A DNA stretch of 23,857 nucleotides. Origin: a virus. Where the stretch lies: positions 1-23,857 of the IMG/VR virus record IMGVR_UViG_3300010970_000148. The stretch is one strand, 5' to 3'. The position numbers were made by a program, and so were the translations under genes. The notes under the pieces are model-generated. The model ran no database searches. It saw only the letters and a list, made by a program, of their open reading frames with translations, and was not told the origin of the DNA. The first letter of the stretch is position 1. Each line of letters opens with the position of its first letter. Below, one piece after another: positions 9,594 through 15,858 of the stretch.

Positions 9594-12500
9594 ATGGCTC
9601 AAAACAACGTGCCTGATTGGGTAACTAAACTTGATGCTAGACGGCAGGCAACTGCCAAACGCGTCATGGCCGAAGCTCAATCACAGGGTGTTCCTACTGA
9701 ACTTGCGCTTGCTATGGCTATGCAAGAAAGTGGTTTTGATCAAAGCAAAAAGTCTAAGACGGGACCAACTGGTGTAATGATGCTCGGTAAAGCGGCCGCC
9801 AAAGACATGGGCGTTAACCGGTATAACGAAACAGAAAACATTCGCGGCGGCGTCAAGTATATGAAAATGATGCTTGATAAATATAACAACGATGTTGATA
9901 AAGCGTTGATTGCTTACCATGACGGCCCAAGCAGTGAATATTTTACGACAGGACAAGCAAGTCCCGCCGCATTAAACCACATTCAAAAAGTTAGAGGGTA
10001 CGCCGGATACGAACCAACGGCGCCACAAACAACACAAACCGCGGCAACACAAACTACGGCGCCACAAGGAGCACAACCAATGGCTAAAGAAAATAAACTT
10101 GGAAGCGGCACATATCAAGTGGCCCCGTTAGATCTCGACGCGTTAGACGAGATTGATAAAATTACCAGACAAGACTCTAATAGGTTTTTAAACCCCTTTG
10201 TTCAAGGCGCGGGAGTTGTTGGTGCTATCGCTGGTGCTACGTTTGGACAAGACAAACCTAAGTCGGGTGAAAAATTTCAGGCGGAAGTTTCTCAAAGCAA
10301 AATTCCAATGCAAGCCGCACAAGTGCGCAACCAAGCTTTACAGGCCCAGTATGACGCGGATGTAAGAGCACACAACGACGCTTTGAAGTTGCGTAAAGAG
10401 TTAATGGATTCTGCGGCTAAAGTGCAAGGTGCTGACATAAGCAATTGGTCTTTAGGCCAATACAGGGGAGCAATTCCCTTTGTTGAAGGCCAAGAAGCTT
10501 TAAGTATGAAAGAAGCTGGGACAATGGGTGAAGAAGGCGTTAAAAAAGAGCGTCAAGCCCGAGCCATGATGCCCGGGGTTAAGTTTGATAAGACAACAGG
10601 TCTTATGCTTCCCCCCTCTGCCGCACCGGCTCCTATACCACAAATTCCTCAACAACACCCTTTGCTACAGGGGTTGCCTCCTTATCCTCAACCACTTACG
10701 TTGGAACGTGTACCAACGCCTAAAACAGTAAGCCCCGGCTCACGTTTTGGTCAAGGTGCTAACGCTGTATCTGGTGGTTTGGCAGGCATTCAAGCCGCGG
10801 ACGCATACCAACGCGGAACCAATGATCCTGTTGGTGCAGGACTCGGTGCTTTAAGTTCCGTAGGCTTTGGAGCAACTGCGGCAGGCAACCCCAAAGCTAA
10901 AGCTTATGGCGCGGCGGCGGGTGTTATCGGTGGAGCGGCGCAAAAAGTGTGGGATGTTTTTAACACTAAAGACGAAACCAAGTCAGTACTGCAATCCGAT
11001 GGCTCCCCCGTCAAGTATAAAAAAGGTGGTGCAGTAAAAAAGCCGGTCGGCGGCTTGCCCGCCGTTGAGCACTTTGACGGTGGTGGCCGTACAGGTCTGT
11101 TAAAAACCGCAGGTAGTAAAATTGCAGGTGCGTTTGGTCAGGCCCCCGGCCAGTTGATCATTCCCTCTGCTGAAGAGATTGCTAAGTTTGCACCAAAGCC
11201 AACTAAGCAAATTAAGTTCAGCGAGGCCATCAGGCCGTACCAAGACCACTATCTTGGCGTGCACATGTCTGACAGACAGGGTGTTCACGGCGGTCGTTGG
11301 GGCGGCACAGGTTTCCCCAACTTCCAAAACACTAACCCCCTTCACGCGGCCAACAAGGCTGTGTGGATGAACGACAGTGAAGAGGCCGCCAACAAGCTAA
11401 TTCAGACCGCCAGAGAGTTTAACGGCCGTCCCATGGTCAACACCAACTACATTGGTGCGCCAGACCAACACAGGTCCAACAAGACCGTGTTCAATGACGT
11501 GCTTGAAACGTTTTACAAGAACTACGCCGCGGGTGATGTAACACCAGAGCAAATTGAGAAAATCAACCAAGCCATTCTGAGCAAGGCCAAGACAACAGGC
11601 ACGCTGAAAAACCTCCCGTTCAATGACAAGTTTGACATCATGGACAAGGACGCGGTCAGGGCAATTGCCGGACAAACGTTTGAGGGCCGCAAGGCAATCG
11701 GCGACTTGCTTGGCATGGGTCTTGGCACACGCAAGCCCGCAACCGTGCCCCAGTATGCAAACATCTTAGAAGACCACGCAGACCCCTTCACTAAGGGCGC
11801 GCCTACAAGCGCGGTGGGCACTCGTTTGTTTACAGTAGACAACTTGCCTGCGCAGTACGCAGACGACGTGTTGCACCCAGACTATCGTTGGAAAGTAACC
11901 GGTGAAGACAAGCAGGTGCAGTTCCCCGCGGTGCCACAGAATATTGCCGTGCGTGACTGGTACAACGAGATCAAGCCTCGTATTGGCATGGAGCCCCACG
12001 GCAACGCATGGTTCTCTTATCCAAAGCGACCACAACTTATCAGCAAGGACTACATCACCATGGCAGAAGACGCGGGGTATGCGGGCGGTGGTTTGGTACA
12101 GCACTTTGACGGTGGTGGCAAGGTGGGTGGGTTGACGCGAATTGCGCAGTCCGCGTACGACATGCTCAAGCTGACGCCTGAGAAGGTTGACGCGTGGCGC
12201 AAGCTGAACGCAAAGCCCTACAAGCAACAACAGGACCCCCAACTGGCTCAAGCGCTTGAAGCCTACATGACAGGCAAGATCTCGCAGGCTGACTACCTGC
12301 GCATCATGAACGAGCGCAGGCCAATTCGCCCGTTGACTGAGTTACCAACCGCGCACTCCAACATTGACATTGTGTCTGCACTGGACAAGAACAAAGCCGA
12401 CAAGGGCATTCTGGGTTTGAACCTGCAAGTGCCTGAGGGCATGCGCGTAGGCAACCGCCTTGACATCCCCGCATACGAGCGCTACGGCACCTACGTTGAC

Positions 12501-12953
12501 ACAATGCACGACACTGCAGGCAAGCCTATTGGGTATGGTCACACAGGCCATTTAAAAGACGTGGAGTTTCAGTCTGATCCCAACAGGGCCATTCGCGTGG
12601 GTCTTGGAACCAGAGAGCAAGCGTTGACCCCATTGTCTGTAGAAGAGGGTTCGAACAAGGGTCCGTTTGCTATGATGATGGGCAACCAACAAACAACCAA
12701 AGACGAGGAAGTCCGCAGGATGCTTGCAGAGGCCCTAAAGGACCCCTCATGGCGCCAGATCGGCATGAACCCATACCGTGGGTCACAATTCTATGACAAG
12801 GCCGACATGCAACCCGTGTGGAGCGCGGCTGAAAAGATTCAGGCCGGTCCACTGGTGTTGGCCCGTGACGTAGAGAAAACGTCGTGGAAAGACCCACGAC
12901 TAAAAACCAAGTACGGCGTGAACTACGCGCAGGGTGGTTTGACACACTTGTAA
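9594..12953 (+). CDS. SLT lytic transglycosylase-bearing virion protein with polyvalent-type C-terminal modules
   Basis: A 1119-residue protein that probably cuts peptidoglycan during DNA entry. Residues about 15-135 form an SLT domain: ALAMAMQESGFD with catalytic Glu45, TGPTGVMML for the GLMQ block, and NIRGGVKYM...ALIAYHDGP. Residues 150-370 are linker and helical; 385-450 are Gly/Ala-rich and hydrophobic. HFDGGG linkers occur at 493-498 and 837-842. The segment between them contains GGTGFP...and DQHRSN, and residues about 945-1095 contain RLDIPAY, IGYGHTGHLKDVEF, DPSWRQIGMNPYR and AGPLVLA. These patterns resemble domains of large polyvalent proteins. By analogy with T7 gp16 or P22 ejection proteins it may be injected, but this is inference. 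The ATG follows the previous stop by two bases. Confidence 0.75.
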   Translation: MAQNNVPDWVTKLDARRQATAKRVMAEAQSQGVPTELALAMAMQESGFDQSKKSKTGPTGVMMLGKAAAKDMGVNRYNETENIRGGVKYMKMMLDKYNNDVDKALIAYHDGPSSEYFTTGQASPAALNHIQKVRGYAGYEPTAPQTTQTAATQTTAPQGAQPMAKENKLGSGTYQVAPLDLDALDEIDKITRQDSNRFLNPFVQGAGVVGAIAGATFGQDKPKSGEKFQAEVSQSKIPMQAAQVRNQALQAQYDADVRAHNDALKLRKELMDSAAKVQGADISNWSLGQYRGAIPFVEGQEALSMKEAGTMGEEGVKKERQARAMMPGVKFDKTTGLMLPPSAAPAPIPQIPQQHPLLQGLPPYPQPLTLERVPTPKTVSPGSRFGQGANAVSGGLAGIQAADAYQRGTNDPVGAGLGALSSVGFGATAAGNPKAKAYGAAAGVIGGAAQKVWDVFNTKDETKSVLQSDGSPVKYKKGGAVKKPVGGLPAVEHFDGGGRTGLLKTAGSKIAGAFGQAPGQLIIPSAEEIAKFAPKPTKQIKFSEAIRPYQDHYLGVHMSDRQGVHGGRWGGTGFPNFQNTNPLHAANKAVWMNDSEEAANKLIQTAREFNGRPMVNTNYIGAPDQHRSNKTVFNDVLETFYKNYAAGDVTPEQIEKINQAILSKAKTTGTLKNLPFNDKFDIMDKDAVRAIAGQTFEGRKAIGDLLGMGLGTRKPATVPQYANILEDHADPFTKGAPTSAVGTRLFTVDNLPAQYADDVLHPDYRWKVTGEDKQVQFPAVPQNIAVRDWYNEIKPRIGMEPHGNAWFSYPKRPQLISKDYITMAEDAGYAGGGLVQHFDGGGKVGGLTRIAQSAYDMLKLTPEKVDAWRKLNAKPYKQQQDPQLAQALEAYMTGKISQADYLRIMNERRPIRPLTELPTAHSNIDIVSALDKNKADKGILGLNLQVPEGMRVGNRLDIPAYERYGTYVDTMHDTAGKPIGYGHTGHLKDVEFQSDPNRAIRVGLGTREQALTPLSVEEGSNKGPFAMMMGNQQTTKDEEVRRMLAEALKDPSWRQIGMNPYRGSQFYDKADMQPVWSAAEKIQAGPLVLARDVEKTSWKDPRLKTKYGVNYAQGGLTHL
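11068..12119 (+). repeat. In-frame 20-bp direct repeats bounding a 344-codon module
   Basis: The identical 20-mer AGCACTTTGACGGTGGTGGC occurs at 11068-11087 and 12100-12119. The distance is 1032 bases, exactly 344 codons, so recombination between copies would remove or duplicate the module in frame. Both encode the HFDGGG linker, and both are preceded by Gly/Val-rich linkers, which marks this as a module boundary within the SLT protein. Confidence 0.9.
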
Positions 12954-12961
12954 GCGTGGAG

Positions 12962-12993
12962 GAGAAGAGCGGTCACCAAACCGCCCCCTTCTC
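12962..12993. terminator. Hairpin between converging modules, possible terminator
   Basis: GAGAAG(A)GCGGT at 12962-12973 pairs with ACCGC(CCC)CTTCTC at 12980-12993, with a six-base loop and a small internal asymmetry. It lies nine bases after the SLT gene stop and just beyond the polymerase stop, where rightward and leftward transcripts meet. The U-tract is poor on both sides (CCCTTATTTG on +), so efficiency is uncertain. Confidence 0.55.
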
Positions 12994-12997
12994 GCCC

Positions 12998-14941
12998 TTA
13001 TTTGCGGTAGCGTGTGTCGATCCAAGACTCTGCCGCAAGCGGGAAATCTCCCGCCCAACTTGGTGGTGTGGTCAAAGACTTCATCACCAATTCTTCAGTT
13101 TGTTTCGCGTCTTCAACACGGCATAACGAAAGAATTTCATCATGGATCAGGTTAATCACCGACACGCCTTTACCCTCCAGTTCAAGCGTAGCCTCGGCAA
13201 GAAAATCGCGTGCGGTTCCTTGAACAGAGGACTGGAAGATACTGGAGCCGATCAGCTTGTTGCGCCCCCACTTGCGGGTAAAGGTGTTCTGACTGGTGAC
13301 GTACACCACGTCAGCCAACTTACCCCATGGCGTGTGCTCCTGAATGACCTCGGGTGCCTGCCAACAAATTAAACGGCCACTGGGTAGTTGCATCCACAGC
13401 GCCCCTTTAGCAACCTTAAACGTCACCTTACCGGCCTTAAAAGCCCGTCCCTGTTCCTGTATGGCGTCGATGGCCGCTTGGCCCATCAGGTACCAACAGT
13501 TCTTCACCTTGGCATAAGACAGCCTGTACGCGTTCACGGCGTTCTCGGCCTGTCCGAGGTCCAACATAACCCCCATCCCTTCAGCGTAGGCCACAAGGCC
13601 CTTTGCGCCCTGCCCAAACATGCAACCGAGCACAGCGGACTTGCTGACCTGACGCATGTCCTTGGTCACCTCTTCGTAGGGTACCTTGTACAGGCTTGTT
13701 GACGCGAACGTCTTGTACTCGTCCAGACCTTGGCGGAACAACTCCACCTTGTCATTCTGGCCCGCGATCCATGACGCCACCCTGTTCTCGATGGAGGACA
13801 GGTCAGCGTCCACAAAGGTGTACCCCTCTGGCGCCTTGATGGCGTTGCGCACAATCGACGAGCACGCGTCCATCACGCGGTCACCAAAGCGCTCCTTCAT
13901 GGCCAAATAGCCGCCGTACTCCAGACCGATCTGCACCGCGTCTACGATGTCTTGGTCCTTCATCCACAGCGCGGGTCGCGCGATGTTCTGCAGGTTGATA
14001 CCCCGACTGGCCCAACGGCCCGTGGAGGCGCCGTGGTACACCAGACCGTTACGAATGCGCCCGTCCACCTGAACGTCAGCCATCTTGCTGAACTTGGTGA
14101 CAGACGTCTTGGAGCCCTCAGAGCGTAACTTCAGCACCTTGTCAACGTCTGGGTTGGCGTGCGTCTTCTTGGCCTCGGTCTCAATTGTTTCGGCCTGCAT
14201 GTCAGTCAGTGGCACGCCTCTGGCCCTAAACCAGTTGAGTAACTGCTCACGCTTGGACACCTCAATGCCACCTGTCAGGCGCGTGATCTCTTCGTTGATG
14301 TGGGCCATCTCGTTGGTCACCACGTTCATAATGTTGGTCAATTCAACGGGGTCCACTGGAACGCCACGTTGGTTGATCTTCTGCGTGGCCACCCACACGT
14401 TGTGTTCAGCGCCAGACAGTGGGCGCAGTTTGGCCACGATGGAGATCTCTGTCTGCACGTCGCGCTTGCAGTACTCAAGCATCTCGGCCACGAGCACTGG
14501 GTCCTCGCTGAACGTGCCGTCGCGCTTGGGCTTGCTCAAAAGCTGAATGAGCTTCTTGCCGCGCTTGTCTTTTTGGAAGTCAGAGGACATGACCTCGCCG
14601 GCCGTGTCCAAGTCTTGGGGGATGTTGTTTGCGGCCGCGATGGCCATGGAGTCAATGAGTTGCTCCCACTGGAGCGCGGGCCACCCAAAGCGGGTACCTA
14701 CACGGTTCCAGATGTGGTGCTCGAAAGACGCGTTCCAAGCGGAGACTAGGTTGCCTCTTTGCACGTGGTCTAATACCCACTGGGGTACTTGGTCTGGCGT
14801 CCAGACCTGCACGTCGTCCGCGGTGTATCCTGCGGCGAGGCAAATGATTTCTGTTGTGGGGGATGAGGCGTACACGTCAAGGCCGTGGACCTTGAGATCG
14901 ATCGTGCTACGGGTTTCGAAGTCGATTGAAAGAACTGACAT
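12998..14941 (-). CDS. polA: Family A DNA polymerase with 3'-5' exonuclease domain
   Basis: This 647-residue protein is the replicative polymerase candidate. The exonuclease carries DFE (Asp7, Glu9), NASFE (Asn70-Glu74) and EYCKRD (Tyr157, Asp161). The polymerase part has GRWASRGINLQN (308-319), motif A DADLSSIENR (Asp378, Asp380), motif B R430-QVS-K434 followed by Leu438 and Phe442, and motif C HDE (600-602). There is no 5'-nuclease domain, as usual for phage enzymes. The position equivalent to E. coli Phe762 is Leu438, and that of Tyr766 is Phe442. The ATG at 14941 has TTAGGAGC upstream. It is the last gene of the leftward cluster and is separated from the rest by a strong terminator-like hairpin. 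Confidence 0.95.
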   Translation of the reverse strand: MSVLSIDFETRSTIDLKVHGLDVYASSPTTEIICLAAGYTADDVQVWTPDQVPQWVLDHVQRGNLVSAWNASFEHHIWNRVGTRFGWPALQWEQLIDSMAIAAANNIPQDLDTAGEVMSSDFQKDKRGKKLIQLLSKPKRDGTFSEDPVLVAEMLEYCKRDVQTEISIVAKLRPLSGAEHNVWVATQKINQRGVPVDPVELTNIMNVVTNEMAHINEEITRLTGGIEVSKREQLLNWFRARGVPLTDMQAETIETEAKKTHANPDVDKVLKLRSEGSKTSVTKFSKMADVQVDGRIRNGLVYHGASTGRWASRGINLQNIARPALWMKDQDIVDAVQIGLEYGGYLAMKERFGDRVMDACSSIVRNAIKAPEGYTFVDADLSSIENRVASWIAGQNDKVELFRQGLDEYKTFASTSLYKVPYEEVTKDMRQVSKSAVLGCMFGQGAKGLVAYAEGMGVMLDLGQAENAVNAYRLSYAKVKNCWYLMGQAAIDAIQEQGRAFKAGKVTFKVAKGALWMQLPSGRLICWQAPEVIQEHTPWGKLADVVYVTSQNTFTRKWGRNKLIGSSIFQSSVQGTARDFLAEATLELEGKGVSVINLIHDEILSLCRVEDAKQTEELVMKSLTTPPSWAGDFPLAAESWIDTRYRK

Positions 14942-14958
14942 AACTGCTCCTAAGGCAT

Positions 14959-14972
14959 GCAGACGAATCTGC
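14959..14972 (-). other. Short UUCG-loop hairpin in the polymerase 5' leader
   Basis: On the minus strand GCAGA-TTCG-TCTGC is a perfect 5-bp stem with a UUCG tetraloop. It lies between the upstream terminator and the TTAGGAGC ribosome binding site of the polymerase gene. It could stabilise the mRNA 5' end or tune translation; a function is not shown. Confidence 0.5.
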
Positions 14973-14975
14973 GTT

Positions 14976-15006
14976 AAAAAAGAGCAGGAGAGTTGCCTCC
15001 CCTGCT
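14976..15006 (-). terminator. Rho-independent terminator ahead of the polymerase gene
   Basis: Minus strand AGCAGGGGA-GGCAAC-TCTCCTGCT forms a 9-bp stem (one G-U pair) with a six-base loop, followed by C and six T. It lies 38 bases after the stop of the 37-residue gene and 34 bases before the polymerase start, so it probably ends or attenuates the RNR operon transcript. Confidence 0.82.
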
Positions 15007-15044
15007 TAAAAGTCCAACCAAGGACTCACCATGAAACACTCAAA

Positions 15045-15158
15045 CTATACCACAGGTTTTGGTTCTGGTTTCTTTTTACCAAAAATCTTGTCGTAGTTTT
15101 CCGAATACTTTTTCTGGTCTGTTGGGCGTTGCTTGTCGCCCTTGCCGCCGTCACTCAT
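15045..15158 (-). CDS. 37-residue basic phage peptide ending IFGKKKPEPKPVV
   Basis: ATG at 15158 to TAG at 15045 encodes a short, Lys-rich soluble peptide starting MSDGGKGDKQRPTD and containing SENYDKIFGKKK. This pattern (Gly/Lys start, RPTD, a central YxxNxDxIFG) is one I associate with tiny conserved phage proteins of unknown function. AGGAGG lies six bases before the ATG, which argues strongly that it is translated. The start overlaps the end of the dATP/dGTP diphosphohydrolase gene by eight bases. It is the last gene before the terminator. No activity can be assigned. Confidence 0.75.
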   Translation of the reverse strand: MSDGGKGDKQRPTDQKKYSENYDKIFGKKKPEPKPVV

Positions 15159-15444
15159 GGCGCGCCTCCTGTTCAAAGGCCAGTAGGTACAAAAGGCAAC
15201 ACGCCGCGTGGGCTAGGTGTGACCGCTTTGTTTCCTCGTCTAGGCTTGATCCAATTTTCCACTCGACAATGTGTCGCATGGCCGCGTCCCAATATCGCGC
15301 CTCTTTGTCTGGAACTTTGCGCCAGTTGTCTGGCGCGTATTTGTGGGCACCGTATTCAAGCACCTCAACGACCTCCCTGACCGCCCCAAGGGGCAGTAGG
15401 GACCATCGTATCTTGTCGCCGTCGTATTTGACGCCCTCTTTCAT
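15151..15444 (-). CDS. dATP/dGTP diphosphohydrolase-like protein (DUF5664, MazZ-like)
   Basis: A 97-residue member of the all-alpha NTP pyrophosphohydrolase (MazG-like) group that would hydrolyse purine dNTPs. It shows KYDGDKIRWSLLPLGAVREVVEVL, then EYGAHKYAPDNW, RYWDAAMRHIVEW with the conserved Arg-His, and HLAHAACCLLYLL. These are the hallmarks of the dATP/dGTP diphosphohydrolase N-terminal family that includes MazZ of cyanophage S-2L. An upstream in-frame GTG at 15483 would add 13 residues, but the ATG at 15444 overlaps the stop of the small membrane protein gene (ATGA), so I prefer it. It lies in the RNR operon, which fits a dNTP-pool role. Substrate preference is inferred from family. 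Confidence 0.8.
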   Translation of the reverse strand: MKEGVKYDGDKIRWSLLPLGAVREVVEVLEYGAHKYAPDNWRKVPDKEARYWDAAMRHIVEWKIGSSLDEETKRSHLAHAACCLLYLLAFEQEARHE

Positions 15445-15587
15445 TTGTATGCGCTCAGTGCGTACATGTGCAGGTGACCCCACAGGCCCACGCCTATGAA
15501 CACCAAGTAGCAGGCAAACAGAAATCCCACCAACATACTAAAAGCACCCAGAATGCTTTCACAAATTTCTAACAACTTGTCTTTCAT
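15441..15587 (-). CDS. 48-residue single-pass membrane protein
   Basis: ATG at 15587 to TGA at 15441-15443 encodes MKDKLLEICESILGAFSMLV and onward: a short charged N-terminus, then one hydrophobic helix at about residues 12-36, then a His/Tyr tail ending SAYK. TCAGGAGA lies five bases upstream of the start, within the end of the glutaredoxin gene, and the stop overlaps the ATG of the next gene (ATGA). This coupling and the ribosome binding site make it a credible gene despite its size. Two Cys (9 and 26) are present. It has no recognised family; lysis-related or nucleotide-metabolism-associated roles would both be guesses. Confidence 0.75.
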   Translation of the reverse strand: MKDKLLEICESILGAFSMLVGFLFACYLVFIGVGLWGHLHMYALSAYK

Positions 15588-15588
15588 T

Positions 15589-15789
15589 TCATTCTCCTGA
15601 TTCGGTTACAACAAAGGGCACCTGACGCACGAGGGGGAATTGTTCCTTGAACGCCTCGACAGTGATGTCCCGACCAATTTTTACTTCCTTAAAATCAACA
15701 CCCTCTTTGGTTAATCGGGCCTTGAGTTGGACACACGCAGGACAGTTGTCCTTTGAGTATACAGTCGTGGTTTTTAAGTATTCAGTCAT
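15589..15789 (-). CDS. Glutaredoxin/thioredoxin-like protein (CPAC)
   Basis: A 66-residue small glutaredoxin fold: strand TTTVYSKDNCPACVQLKARL with the redox motif C-P-A-C, then DFKEVKIGRD, the cis-Pro region RQVPFVV, and a short end. It lacks the usual last helix, so it is at the short end of the family (NrdH-like). It sits just after the class II RNR gene and most likely reduces the C-terminal Cys pair of that enzyme. The chosen ATG at 15789 has no clear Shine-Dalgarno. A longer frame open to a TTG at 15858 exists. The N-terminal codons are part of a 21-bp tandem repeat, which makes the start uncertain. Confidence 0.82.
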   Translation of the reverse strand: MTEYLKTTTVYSKDNCPACVQLKARLTKEGVDFKEVKIGRDITVEAFKEQFPLVRQVPFVVTESGE

Positions 15790-15802
15790 TGATTTTAAGT
15801 AT
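15751..15802 (-). repeat. Imperfect 21-bp in-frame tandem repeat at the glutaredoxin start
   Basis: On the plus strand CTTTGAGTATACAGTC (15751), TTTTAAGTATTCAGTC (15772) and TTTTAAGTAT (15793) start exactly 21 bases apart. The repeat is in frame and encodes TVYSKDN, TEYLKTT and, upstream of the ATG, TLYLKSM. It therefore duplicates the first beta strand of the glutaredoxin and contributes the apparent start codon. Confidence 0.8.
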
Positions 15803-15807
15803 AAGGT

Positions 15808-15851
15808 GGGGCGGTATGCGCTCCCCCGAGAACTCCCAGAGGTACCGCCCC
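15808..15851 (-). other. 9-bp perfect inverted repeat between RNR and glutaredoxin genes
   Basis: GGGGCGGTA at 15808-15816 and TACCGCCCC at 15843-15851 are exact reverse complements around a 26-base loop. The right arm starts eight bases from the RNR stop. No U-tract follows on the minus strand (ACCTTATACTT), so it is not a standard terminator. It could be an mRNA-stabilising or processing stem. It starts in the gap just after the RNR gene. Confidence 0.6.
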
Positions 15852-15858
15852 AATTCAA

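Noticed and set aside
10631-10642. A further TATAGGA-like match on the minus strand
   Set aside because: It lies in the SLT coding region and lacks the GGGTAATTCT half of the motif.
15445-15483. GTG start giving 13 extra residues to the diphosphohydrolase
   Set aside because: It lies inside the coupled membrane protein gene with weak RBS; the ATG at 15444 overlaps that gene's stop.
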